Of a stretch of 64,000 bases of DNA, positions 12,781 to 24,700 are shown one piece after another; within the stretch, counting starts at the first letter, position 1, and each line of letters begins with the position of its first letter. The stretch covers positions 76,631,642-76,695,641 of the forward strand of contig CM049306.1 in assembly GCA_026874595.1 (NCBI GenBank). The letters run 5' to 3'. Both the position numbers and the translations under genes were made by a program. This DNA is from Sipunculus nudus. Lineage: Eukaryota > Annelida > Sipuncula > Golfingiida > Sipunculidae. The notes under the pieces were generated by a model. That model did not search any database. It worked only from the letters and a program-made list of their open reading frames with translations, and was not told where the DNA came from.

Positions 12781-14234
12781 TATATATTAGATGTTCACTT
12801 GTTTGGTGATTTCTGCAGTGTGTGCATAGCCTATGTTTAATTCATGGTGCGTTGTAAAGCGTCCAACACACCTTATATATATACGGCATATATAGGCCTA
12901 ATTCCTGATAAAACAGGATAACGCTGGAAAAATGAGGTGGTTACAATTATACTCTCTGATACGTCTTCCTAAAAAAAACGCGTACCTGAACCAAACTAGG
13001 ACAAATCGACACTTGTAACCAGTAGACTTGTTTAAATTCTCTCCGGTCACTGCTGCCCGTATATACAAACTCACTGGTCCTAATTTTAAAAAAAAATGTT
13101 AACTAATTGGCACCTCACACATGGAAATGGTGGTAAATTCAGTAATGGGATAATATACATGTTTGTGTGTGTAAGGGGGGGGGGGGTTGTATAATGATAT
13201 TATCTTTCAGAGCAAGGTATATACACCAAGATCCAAAAGTCGTTACCTCCAACATGTATGCCTGAACAAGTCACGTACGAGCCTCCGATCGATTGAATCT
13301 CGGGAATCCACAAGCTAGTACTTAATCTGTTAATATTTAGCATCAATGGATTTCGAGGCAGACCTTGTTTATGCAAATGTTTCCTCCACAATAGTAGGCC
13401 CCCTATCTTACGTACTTGTTATACCGTCATTGTCTCCGTTTGATAGAGCCGACCTGAATTAAATGTAGAATTCTACTTGATATTTAAATTCAACTGTATA
13501 AAGTGATGTAATCGGAATGGGATGTGCGTGAAAGTGTTAGGAGCTAATAAGACGGCATGATCGGTCGGCGCGCGTGCAAAGGCTCGCATTTATAACGAAC
13601 CGTTGCACGATCATTGCCTGGCGCGAAATTACACCGTGACTTCACACATTCGACTCAGGCCCATATGTATATGAGTGTATCTTCCGAGCTTTCTCTATGA
13701 CCGCGTTAATCACGGTCACACGGGTTAAAAAAAAGATAGGAGCTCTTATGTTAATTTGGAAGAAATATATACATGAATACAGATGCCTTCGTATAAAGCC
13801 TCCGATTTAGTAAAAAAAGATAAAACAAATAGAGAGCTGGGTGGGTTTTTTTTTACCATAAACTGGTGCGATTCCATTACTCACATGTACGTACACATCG
13901 TATCTTTTGTACGCGAACGGAAGATATATAACATCTTCTAATATATAAGCTTAAATCAATGAAACTGTTAAAAACCTTCAGTAATAGTCTATAGTGTGTT
14001 TGGACAGTCGCCTGAAGTGCATGAAAGTCAGCCGGGTTTAAAGCCTGATGCCCCCGAGTAAAAATGTAAACAGGAGATACAATGAAGACCCTTCAAGACA
14101 TGTGTTTGGCAGATTAACATTAATGATCGACCTTGGGTATGTCATCTGTGATGATGAACATAAACAGTTAAATATATGAGGAACGCACTGTTCTTGTAAA
14201 GAAGGAACAGTGGATCCACTTATAGATCAACTAA

Positions 14235-14239
<5 letters not shown>
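12777..14239. other. Intergenic, no gene seen
   Basis: Mixed sequence with a 12-base G run (13175-13186) and several short A or T runs. I see no coding exon with splice sites and no terminal inverted repeat. Confidence 0.5.

Positions 14240-14287
<48 letters not shown>
14240..14287. repeat. (TC)n microsatellite
   Basis: Uninterrupted TC/CT dinucleotides. A shorter GAGA/GACA run lies near 14383-14412 on the same strand. Confidence 0.97.
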
Positions 14288-14289
<2 letters not shown>

Positions 14290-14944
14290 CAAACATGCAG
14301 ACACAACATCAACATAATATATTCTTCTTTGCTTGTCTCTAAAAACTTCGAGTATTTATTTCCATGGATCTTTACAGGTATGGAGAGAGAGAGAGACAGA
14401 CAGACAGACAGAGATTGAAACCGGCCTCCACCTGGAAAGCCATCTGGAACGTTTATCTCGTGAACGTTGTAAAGATTTATTGCCGAGAGACGGCGCCAGT
14501 TGCAGTGCAGGCAGAATAGAGTTAAAGATGCTGGCGTGCTGCAGCCGGGGTATGCATCAGCAACCAGCAAATGGCCGAGAAACTTCCGCATCGGCACGCG
14601 CCTCCCAGCTAATTTCTCTTCTTTGTCATCGCAGTTATCTGACCTTGGATGAAGTTGAAGTTTATTTGTTATTATAGTGTCATGTAACGTATTTATGGTA
14701 TAAACTTTATCACAGGTATATTCATGTTAACCAGCTCTCCTTGGACTTCTATTTCACACAGCTATAAACACAAGTATAAATACATAGCGGAATACTTTAA
14801 ACAACATTAAACATCAGAGTCTATATACGGGTTGTGCTTTTTCTAATAGCTTAAGAGAAAAGTAAGTCTGTTCTTTTGTTCTAGGAGCGGACCGCGTATT
14901 CGGCCAAAATCTAACAATCACAATTCATGATAAATATTGCATTG

Positions 14945-15092
14945 GCGGATCCGGGGGGGGGGGGGGGGGGGGTAAGGTGGTCCTCAAAATTTTCGACCCT
15001 GACTCCCTCCTTCAAGGACCAGAGATTTTTTTAGGTTTTCTTTCAGTCTTCCAGGGAGTGACATTCCCCCTTTCAAAATCCTGGATCCGCAC
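14945..15092. mobile_element. hAT-type MITE with GCGGATCC ends
   Basis: The left end reads GCGGATCC followed by 20 consecutive G (14953-14972). The right end reads CCTGGATCCGCAC, so the inner ends are inverted copies. Flanks TTGCATTG (14937-14944) and ATGCATTG (15093-15100) match at 7 of 8 positions, as expected for an 8-bp hAT target duplication. The exact left terminus is ambiguous because the usual CA start is absent or merged with the flank. There is no coding capacity. Confidence 0.6.
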
Positions 15093-16200
15093 ATGCATTG
15101 TATTAAAGGACGGGAATATTATACAATTAAGATCACAAATAAAAGTTGTTTTTCCGTATAACGACTAACAATTACATCATCCAAAGGGGAGTAACGGCAA
15201 TGGTGACATTTGTTAATTTGCCTTGAATTTATATGTATAGCTTGATTCGGGTCACTGGAAATTAGCTATTTTGTATTTCAGAAATATATCATCAGCCGCA
15301 GGGTACCAAAAGTATTACTGCAACAGCATATTCCTCCAAAACCTGGTGAGATAAAAATTAAAACATATGTATGTGTTTGTGTGGGTGTTTTTATAGCTGT
15401 ATATTTGTATGTGTGTATATGTATGTATGTATGTGTGTATGTATTCGGTTGACATTAGCTTATAAATATATATAAGCTTAATTGAATTTTCAATCTATCA
15501 GTTATATATAGATCAGGTAATGTAGGGCCTGTCACGTGTGCCAGATGGCTGCGTTAAACTGTATACGGGTAAAGTAAGGGATATATAGTAAACATGTATT
15601 ATATATAGAAATATTTTAAGAAAAAATAAAACTCATACCAATATAACTATTAAATAACCTCGTGATTTATGCTGTATATCGTTTAGCCTGAATTCGTTTA
15701 TCTCATCGTATTGATAGGATAACAAAAACAAACGTTTATGTTTTATTTTTTATTGGGAATGCGTCTGGACATTTACATGCATGTGATGTGTAAAAGCCAG
15801 GAATAAATTTGCGCAGACACTATTTAAACACACAAAGCTACATGTTCATACCCTGATCAATGCATTCAATGTATGTTCAGAAATTTGAAGATAAATTTAT
15901 AAAAAAAAATATCAGTTTAAGAGCTGATTTTGAAGACAAACTGAACATGTAATTTCCCATCAGTTGCACTGACGTTATATAAAAGATTACCAATGTATGT
16001 TTGAGTTTATCAAAAGTTAAAAAAAAAATGGCTCATTATTCATGGCATTGGATCATTCTTGCCATTGCATTATGACCCTATCTTATATAAATAAATCGAC
16101 TTGTATTAGCTTAAGTAAACATACGTGCGTGTACTTGTGCCAAAATTATCCGCGAAGCAGTCTTTAGTTGTAAATTGCATGCAAATTATTGAATTCATAA
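15093..16200. other. Intergenic, TA- and TG-rich
   Basis: AT-rich DNA with short interrupted (TG)n/(TATG)n at 15366-15445 and short TATA runs. No gene or element recognised. Confidence 0.5.
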
Positions 16201-16201
16201 T

Positions 16202-16234
16202 CCCCCCCCCCCTCTCTCTCTCCCTCTCTCTGTC

Positions 16235-16286
<52 letters not shown>
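16202..16286. repeat. Compound poly-C / (CT)n / (TA)n microsatellite
   Basis: A run of 11 C is followed by interrupted CT repeats, a short TGTG stretch and then (TA)n from about 16242. The order CT-then-TA recurs at other loci in this window. Confidence 0.95.
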
Positions 16287-16289
<3 letters not shown>

Positions 16290-16757
16290 TTTGGAAGACC
16301 GATCTGATTTGTATACCCAGCTTACATGTAGAACGTACATTCTGTTCGCGCTCCTACTTGAATCTTTGTGAAATATCTGCAGGGTTTTCTAATTACTTCG
16401 TCACTCAAAATTATGTATTTATTTAGGCATGATCATACTGAGTAATAAATGAAATCCAATGTCCCCCAACTAGAACCGAGCAACTGGAACACCGGCAACT
16501 GCATAAAAATTTGACTGACACTTGCTCCCTTTATACTCCTCACCCCACGAATCCATATACTCAGATCCGCGGGGTCAATCTCCGCAGCTTTATCAGAAAC
16601 CGCAGCCAGACCTCGACGTCAAGCAAGGTCGGATATGTCAAGCTCATGTGCAACCCATCTCACTTCAGTATACCCCCTGAATGGCAGGGTGCAGTGTTAC
16701 GGCTACTTGCTGTTCTCCACGTGGACTGCTGGAAATTTATTAACACTTGACTCAGAG

Positions 16758-16884
16758 ATGAAGGATTTGGCCGCACCGAGTCCCGTGGCCTTGCAGGATT
16801 CATCTGCTAACGGTAGTCCGGAGCCTGCTCGAACAAAAGACAGCGGGCGGCAGCACGTACCATGTAGTGAGCTCTACGAAACAT
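16758..16884 (+). CDS. Possible first coding exon, unidentified
   Basis: An ATG at 16758 opens 42 codons plus one base (MKDLAAPSPVALQDSSANGS, then a polar stretch ending PCSELYET) up to a strong GTGAGC donor at 16885. The stretch is less AT-rich than its surroundings and its composition resembles a disordered protein N-terminus. I do not recognise it and found no matching downstream exon. It would be transcribed divergently from the MXD-like gene. A chance open frame is a serious alternative. Confidence 0.22.
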
Positions 16885-16899
16885 GTGAGCCACCTTTAC

Positions 16900-18616
16900 A
16901 ATAATACCATAGTAATTACATGGTTCTGTGTTGTCATGCAGCTGCTAGCCGAACGTTCGACCGGTCAGCTGGTTAAAGTCCCCCAGTCTTATGATGTATA
17001 CAGATTTCAATTGACCTTACCGCAGTGTTTACCTCTATAGATAACGATCGGGCTATCTCCCCATGCAAGGTCTTGCCTCAAGGTCGTTGACCTCATGCCG
17101 AAGACTATGAATAAGGTCACTGAGTATATACCCATGTAGGCCACAAACTGCTGTACTAATGCTGTACATAGTATTGTAAGCAATAACCTGGTAACCCAGT
17201 TCAGGTTTAAAGTAAACACCGCTCTGTTTATACAATATTCCAACCTTAAATTCAGATCCAAACACGTTAACCCCTCTGTTTTAACAGCTAACAAGTAGGT
17301 CTCGGGTGAACTGACCACTATATTTGGTCACTATACAGGTTTGGCAACGTAACGTGTGATATTAGAGTCCTGAACACGAGATGTATTGATGACATCTAAA
17401 ACCTTGTGTCTTCCGTTCACCTAAAAGGCTTCCACGTAATATTGATCAAAGCCTGAAACGCCGCTGTATCAGCTGGTAGGGGAGCAACCGTATTGTAAAC
17501 ACATCATTCCCTTGATAATTCTTATAAAAGACTCCTAGCTCGCATTTCTGGACACTAGATCGTTAAGGGAATCTGTAGCCCCCCTGGTTGTTTCGCGATA
17601 GATCATGCAGCTAACACGGCGCTTGTCTTTTACGACTTTGGAAACCTCCAAGGACTACCAAGGGAGAGTTAAAAATACGCGTCCGTGATTTTCGTTGACT
17701 GAACGTTGGGCTCTCTGCTTGACCCAAACATGGAGTTAAAATACACTATTAAAATTGTATTAAAACTGTATTATAATTCCATGGTTTAATGTATTTCTGC
17801 TTCACAGCAAAATTCCGGGTCCTATATATTTTAGGTGCCGTACGTGTTTCCAACAACGGTACATGCTATACTGTTGGTTAGTTTGTTTTTGTTAGACCAT
17901 AATTTTTCAATTTCAGTATTATAATATATTTCTGATTATCTGTTTTGTCCACACGTGCAGTATCTCCAAAATGTAAACGATATCCACCTCAAAGTTAAAT
18001 CACTTTTTTTATCCATGCTTAATTAATTGCATGGGTAGCCTTACCAAACAAATTTATTAGAAATCATAATAAACTTTCGCAGATTTGGTGTGGACATTGA
18101 AAATTAGTATTCATTGCATAAGTGGCCAAAATGAAACGATGACGTCATCATAATAGGCCTACACTTGTCATGCAATAAGAGCAATGGCGGGCACATGGAA
18201 CAATTAAGTTTACGAAAAGATATATGTGTGAATGTTTTTATAATATATACAGAAATAGTCTTCATGCTATTAAATTTGGATGATAATATGGTTGTTATTA
18301 TGGAGGTGATACAGGATATATCATGTATACTGAAAGCTGATCCTGATCGCGGACACTGACGTAAACAGGACGAGTTCATTAGCAAGATGAGGAACAATTC
18401 CTCGTTTTCCTTGTCGTTATGAATCTGCATCCATGTTAATTCTGCGAACTTGATTTTGATCATCTTGCATTGGTAAGGCCTGAATTCAGGGGCAGACCCA
18501 GGCGTCGACGGAGATATGCGCTCTCTGGGTGTTTATAATTGGTTGTTTCCCAGAATGGCCAATTAAGAAAACTAAAATCGCTCTGTCATCATTTGTTGTA
18601 CAGTTTCTATAGACTG
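16900..18616. other. Intergenic, no gene seen
   Basis: Ordinary low-repeat DNA between the possible exon and the minisatellite. The minus-strand open frame at 17007-17318 has no recognised domain. The sequence CAGGGGCAGACCCAGG at 18488 resembles a hAT-MITE terminus, but no partner end was found. Confidence 0.45.
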
Positions 18617-20215
18617 GTGCCAAACGTTCTACATGTTGGTGGCTCGGGTGTTCAGGTGTTCTTCGCTGAGTGGGCGTTGGTTCTACAAGTTGGTGGCTGG
18701 GGTGTTCACGCGTTCGTCGCTGAGTGGGCGTGGGTGCTACATGCAGGTGGCTGGGGTGTTCAGAGGTTCGTCGCTGAGTGGGCAAGGGTGCTACATCCCA
18801 GTGGCTGAGGCGTTTGTCGCTGAGTGGGCGTGGGTGCTACATGCTGGTGGTTGTGGTGTTGAGGCGTTCGTCGCTGAGTGGGTGTGGGTGCTACATGCTG
18901 GTGGCTGGGGTGTTCAGGCGTTCGTCGCTGAGTGGGCGTGGGTGCTACATGCTGGTGGTTGGGGTGTTCAGAGGTTCGTCGCTGAGTGGGCAAGGGTGCT
19001 ACATCCTAGTGGCTGAGGCTTTCGTCGCTGAGTGGGCGTGGGTGCTACATGCTGGTGATTGGGGTGTTCAGGCGTTCGTCGCTGAGTGGGCGTGGGTGCT
19101 ACATGCTGGTGGCTGGAGTGTTCAGGCGTTCATCGCTGAGTGGGCGTGGGTGCTACATGCTGGTGGCTGGGGTGTTCAGGCGTTCGTCGCTGAGTGGGCG
19201 TGGGTGCTACATGCTGGTTGTTGGGGTGTTCAGAGGTTCGTCGCTGAGTGGGCAAGGGTGCTACATCCTAGTGGCTGAGGCGTTCGTCGCTGAGTGGGCG
19301 TGGGTGCTACATGCTGGTGATTGGGGTGTTCAGGCGTTCGTCGCTGATTGGGCGTGGGTGCTACATGCTGGTGGCTGGAGTGTTCAGGCGTTCATCGCTG
19401 AGTGGGCGTGGGTGCTACATGCTGGTGGTTGGGGTGTTCAGGCGTTCGTCGCTGAGTGGGCGTGGGTGCTACATGCTGGTGGCTGGGGTGTTCAGAGGTT
19501 CGTCGCTGAGTGGGCGTGGGTGCTACATGCTGGTGGTTGGGGTGTTCAGAGGTTAGTCGCTGAGTGGGCAAGGGTGCTACATCCTAGTGGCTGAGGCATT
19601 CGTCGCTGAGTGGGCGTGGGTGCTACATGCTGGTGGTTGGGGTGTTCAAGCGTTCGTCGCTGAGTGGGCGTGGGTGCTACATGCTGGTGGTTGGGGTGTT
19701 CAGGCGTTCGTCGCTGAGTGGGCGTGGGTGCTATATGCTGGTGGCTGGGGTGTTCAGGCGTTCGTCGCTGAGTGGGCGTGGGTGCTACATGCTGCTGGCT
19801 AGGGTGTTCAGGCGTTTTTCGCTGAGTGGGCGTGGGTGCTACGTGGGTGCTACATGCTGGTGGCTGGGGTGTTCAGGCGTGCGTCGCTGAGTGGGCGTGG
19901 GTTCTACATGCTGGTGGTTGGGGTGTTCAGAGGTTCGTCGCTGAGTGGGCAAGGGTGCTACATCCTAGTGGCTGAGGCGTTCGTCGCTGAGTGGGCGTGG
20001 GTGCTACATGCTGGTGGTTGGGGTGTTCAGGCGTTCGTCGCTGAGTGGGCGTGGGTGCTACATGCTGGTGGCTGGGGTGTTCAGAGGTTTGTCGCTGAGT
20101 GGGCAAGGGTGCTACATGCTGGTGGCTGAGGCGTTCGTCGCTGAGTGGGCGTAGGTGCTACATGCTGGTGGCTGGGGCGTTCAGGCGTTCGTCGCTTAGT
20201 GGGTGGGCTGCTACT
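18617..20215. repeat. 54/46-bp minisatellite with higher-order structure
   Basis: The anchor CGCTGAGTGGG, or a one-base variant, occurs 30 times from 18664 to 20193. Spacing is 54 bp except for six 46-bp steps (ending at 18818, 19026, 19288, 19604, 19985 and 20139) and one 65-bp step (19885, from a local 11-bp duplication). Each 46-bp unit follows a variant with CAGAGG and GGGCAAGG. Between 46-bp units there are 3, 4, 5, 6 and then 2 longer units. A typical unit contains GTGCTACATGCTGGTGGCTG and GTTCGTCGCTGAGTGGGCG. Because 54 is divisible by 3, all frames stay open locally and give 18-residue repeats, but the 46-bp units shift frame. I read this as non-coding. Confidence 0.97.
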
Positions 20216-20654
20216 GTTTTGCTGGCTCGTCCGACATCTCGTCTTGACCTCAGTATCGGGTGGTGTAGATTACTAGGGAATACGTCTTTAATTCCTTTGC
20301 ACTTGGCTTGCATTGCATCTGTAGGCCTACAATTATATATTCAGAGACTTCGTTTCATTTTCTCCTTACAATATGAGGAGGCAAATACCTGGAAACGTAA
20401 CTTTTCTGATCTGTCGTCGATGGCGATGTAGCTGATTCGGGCCAAGGCTTGCTTGAGTCAGCGTGATCAGCTCGAATCCGTTGATTCCGAGAAACTGTAA
20501 CACCTGAACGTTGACATGCATTTATATACTTTAGGGACGTTAGGCAGAGGCTTAAGTTAACGATTGATAAAAACAAAGCTGTCAGTCATGTTTTCAGATG
20601 CTACAAATAAAGAACATGCGCCATAATTATTGTATAGAATTTTTCTAAATACTT

Positions 20655-20656
<2 letters not shown>

Positions 20657-20712
<56 letters not shown>
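20657..20712. repeat. (AT)n microsatellite, 56 bp
   Basis: Uninterrupted AT dinucleotides. The 340 bp to its right (20713-21060) is unusually CpG-rich for this region but shows no spliceable coding frame I can support. Confidence 0.98.
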
Positions 20713-20715
<3 letters not shown>

Positions 20716-21892
20716 CGAAAGCACCTTTGGCCTTCAGCCCATGACCAACTGTATAGGTCATGGATCGCGTATGGCCGTTGGAGCCGTTGTCACGGGTGCG
20801 TAGGTTGGTCACCGTTACGCCACACGCTCTCTATGGCCATTTGTTCACACTGTGATAATACATATACATTACGTCTTCACGGCCCGTACAAGGACCGCGT
20901 CATCGCACACGCGCCCTTGCACCCCAGAGTTGTAAACCATTAGTAATTTGGCCGTAATGTCCTGTCGCCGTGGGAGGCCCCTATCACGGGCTCCCGTATC
21001 TCGTTGTGAGACTTGTGACCACCGACTGACCTCAAGAGAGATGACAGCGGACTGCATGGAAACTGTTATTATCTGCTTTTAAATGGTCCTGTCGGCGTCC
21101 GGTTTCATCCTTTTTTTCCGGTGACCGAACCTTGCATATATATTCCCACAAAGGGGTTTCCTCAGTTATGTCATAATGTTGCGAAACAAGATATAAGAAT
21201 ACCATCTACAAAGAGAAATTCGACGCTTAATATGTATTCGGGGGGGGGGGGGGGGATGATAGTGCGTTCAAACATTTGCTCATTTCAAATGTATACCTAC
21301 GTACCATCATTAGCGGTAACTTTGGTGATAGTATATATAAATTTATTTGAGTGTAAATATTCATGCTTGCAAATATACCTGATATATTTATTAAAAAAGG
21401 AACACACACATACATGTTCATCAAAGGTATCAGAAAGAGTCATATAAATGTAGGCATACCCATATTTTTAGTTTTTCATGATTTTGCTTTAACCATTGAT
21501 ATTAACTTAAACATACGTATTTTATAACGAAATAAAAAGAGAAAAGCTTACCTGTTCTTTGTATAAGTCTACAATTCGGTTATATACGTCATTTCCTCTT
21601 CCAGTCACTTTTGAATTATAAGTATGAAATATTTACATTCCAAGCAGGGGTAAGTGTTTGTCCCTTATATGTATAACTGTATATATATATACATAAGATA
21701 TGTCCTCGTTCATATACGACATGAGTGGGTCTGAACATAAGCGGTAACTTATGCTCTTGTGTGAGGACCAGAGAGTAAATACCCCCAAAAATAATACTCC
21801 ACGGAGAAGCAAGATGAAGAAGTTTATAATACCTTTAAATAATGGACTGTTATGATTGACATGCATTTTTATTTGCTGAAGCACACTACGGG

Positions 21893-21990
21893 AAGAGGAC
21901 GTATCCAGGATATTTCAAAGGAAAGGTGTTTGGGGGGGGGGTTCTAATGATAAAAAGTCAACGTTGAAAAAAATAAAAACTAATCAAGAG
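21893..21990. mobile_element. Fragment of the GGATCC hAT-type MITE family
   Basis: ACGTATCCAGGATATTTCAA followed by GGAAAGG and a run of 10 G (21932-21941) matches the inverted right end of the element at 14945-15092 (GCGGATCCAGGATTTTGAAA, then GGGGG). The other end is not recognisable, so this is a fragment or a diverged copy. Confidence 0.4.
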
Positions 21991-22249
21991 TAACCAGGGG
22001 GCAAGGTACATTGAATATGAGTTCAATATATTTTTTTTCTTTGCCATCAATTATGTATCGACATACGTATACAAACTGTGACTGAGGATGAATGAATGTG
22101 TCGATGTTATGATGCAAATGCTTTCAAGCGGTCGGCATGCACCAGCTGTTATATTATATGTCCCCTTAAAATTATGTCCCTTTTCCTGGCCTAATTTACC
22201 ATGTAAAATATGTATTGTCGGTCAGTCAAAAGCTTTTTGTCTATTTTTT

Positions 22250-23125
22250 TTAGCTGAGCGGACTTAAAGTTATCTGAGCTATAGCGATCACTCTTTGTCT
22301 GTCTAACCGTCCGTCAGTCCGTCCGTTAACAAGGCACAAATCTTGCCGCTGGACCTGAAAACTTCTGACATCCAGCGAGGTCCATGAAAAATCTCCTTGG
22401 AAACCTGAAATTAGGTCTCTGTTACCCATATCCTCCGAGCTATGGGGCTCGCAAGTACCCCCCCCCCAATAATTAAAAATTTGATACAAAAGCTCCAGTA
22501 TATCTGAATAACTATTGCATTGTTCGCCATGATTCTTTTCATGCATATATTGATTATGGAGTGTTTCATCAGTTCCTGTAGCATGGTGGCGCGTCCTCTA
22601 TTTTTTTTTAATTTTTACACATTTTTCACTATTTATGAAACTATCACAGAAGCAGTCGTTCATTAACAGGGCACAAATCGTAACCGATGGACCTTGAATA
22701 TTCTATCACTTGACATTCAGATAAGGTCCTTTGCAAATCTTCTTAGAAACTTAAATTAAGGTCATATTTTGTGTACTTCGGGCTGAAAACATGATTTTGA
22801 GCACCCAGTCAGTCAGACGCGGCACAAGTTACATCCACTTTAGGCGTAGAATCTTCCAACATGACATTCAGGCAGGTCCTGAGTAAATCTTCTTGGAAAG
22901 GTCATGGTGACCTATATTTTGCATGCTACCGGCCTAAATATCTTCGGCAGTCTCCAGTGAAACCTGAAATTAGGTCATGGTGACATATATTACTGGCCAA
23001 AAACATTTAAAGCACCCGAAAAGACAGACAAGGTACAAAACATTAATGTTGGACCTAGACTCTTCTGTGTTGACATACAGGAATGTCCTTAAACAATGTG
23101 CATGGTCTTTTTAGCTCAGCTGACT
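22250..23125. repeat. Degenerate tandem repeat flanked by TTTTAGCT(C/G)AGC
   Basis: Diverged units share the order GGCACAA(A/G), TGGACCT(T/G)AA, a TGACAT(T/A)CAG motif, a GGTCC motif, AAATCTTCTTGGAAA and GGTCATGGTGACCTATAT. Units start near 22315, 22650, 22800 and 23020. The block begins with TTTTTTTTAGCTGAGCGGAC (22246) and ends with TTTTTAGCTCAGCTGAC (23108). No coding capacity. It looks like an old interspersed element with internal repeats. Confidence 0.55.
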
Positions 23126-23403
23126 GCAAACAAAAAGGCTAGATTTCATTGGAATAAGGATAACACCTACACAATTAGGCACTTATGATAAAATTCCCTT
23201 GTAAAAGTTTTCCTATAGTGGACCTAGACTGGGGTACAACTATTAAATAAAAGTAGCGGGGTGGATATATTAAATGATCATTTCCATGCATGTACTGAAC
23301 ATGTGACAGAACTGTGACAAATAGAAGTCAATTAGTGGCCAAAAGAATATATTCAGAAGAAACTACAAGATTACACAAAGATACTTGCCCTGACTGATAT
23401 TAC

Positions 23404-23406
<3 letters not shown>

Positions 23407-23493
<87 letters not shown>
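23407..23493. repeat. (AT)n microsatellite, 87 bp
   Basis: The longest uninterrupted AT run in the window. Confidence 0.98.
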
Positions 23494-23496
<3 letters not shown>

Positions 23497-24189
23497 GAAC
23501 CAGAATATGGCTATCCAGGTTTCCCTGGTCCCTATATCTGAGCTTCTGCAAGGCAGAAACTAAATAGGACCGGAGAGGCTCCGAGCCCGGAGGGACAAAC
23601 ACCGTACGTCTACAGTTTTCTGTGGCCCAGGCAAGAGAGAGCCGGCTAGTTGAAACAATCACCAACCAGCTTATATTTCCGTAATTCTAGCCCTGCGTCA
23701 CCATGCATCTGGTGGCATTGTTACCTAGATCCTTCTGGTGGCCATGATGTCATATTTAGGGTGTATTTCCCTGGGATTCCAGGGGGAGGGCATTCGTGCA
23801 ACACTAGTCAGCTGAGCGTCATGACCCATGCCATGGGTCACTTGTAATTAAAGCTGGCAACCTATATGGGAAGTATAGCCATATTACAGGTGCATGTGAA
23901 GTTCAAAGACCAAACTTATATTAAAAAAAGGTATAAAAACCGCAAATCCAATATATATATACCTTCATTTGAAAATATATTATCTTAAAACAAGTTGGTG
24001 TACAAAAGGTATCTCCAACTTCATGAAAATATTAAATAATTCAAGGCGTTTCAATGTAATGTCGGTATTTCTCCATATTGATTAACTCCGTTTACCTTGG
24101 CATGCACTTGACACTTAAGTAATTATTTTATTGCAGCTTTAATAATTTGAAACCATGCATGCAGGGGTTCTGATACTTTTTATGTCCCC

Positions 24190-24700
24190 CCTCCCCTCGA
24201 GGAAAGACATGTTGTGTTCAGTGCCATTCCTATCGTCCGTCGCCGTCGTCTGTATAGGATGTCTTGGATAACTTTTAAAGGGCTGCAGTATTTTCAAAGG
24301 TCAAATCTGCTGAAATGTACATTTATTGTTAACTACATGACTTGTTTCAACGAAGTTCTTGGACGGTTTAGAAAATTACGAATACAATAACTTATGAAGT
24401 AATACATATTTTCCCCTCAGATTCAACACACAGGTTGTTTCGGCTAAGGTCTCATAAAGGTAAGGGTACTGGTGACCTTGACCTTGATCTTCAGGGTCAA
24501 AATCTGCCCAAATCTAGGAGTATTGTGACCGCTATAACTTTGGAAGTACTGCAGATTTTTTTCTCCGAAACATGACACACCAGTTCTTTCTGCCAAAATC
24601 TCGGAGAAGTTCGAAAACCCTTGACCTTGATCTTGATGGTTAAATCTACTGACATCTAGAATCATTGTATTGGGGTAGATCATATTTTTACCCCTAATGT
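24190..24700 (-). repeat. Degenerate tandem repeat with AGGTCAAGGTCA
   Basis: TGACCTTGACCT at 24473-24484 and TTGACCTTGA at 24621-24630 recur with shared flanks (CTGCAGATTTTT/CTGCAGTATTTT, CCGAAACATGACACACCAGT, TCTCGGAGAAGTTCG). It belongs to the same family as the plus-strand blocks at 34.9 and 55.4 kb. Confidence 0.55.

Larger units (their letters stand above)
20216..22255. other. Intergenic, simple repeats and MITE debris
   Basis: Contains the (AT)n array, a run of 16 G (21240-21255) and a MITE fragment near 21893-21990. No gene recognised. Confidence 0.5.

Noticed and set aside
18488-18503. CAGGGGCAGACCCAGG as the left end of a hAT MITE containing the minisatellite
   Set aside because: No inverted partner or target duplication was found right of the array.
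18486-20431. Long overlapping repeat-protein frames in both strands of the minisatellite
   Set aside because: Explained by a 54-bp unit divisible by three and lacking stops. The 46-bp units break every frame and there is no start or splice context.
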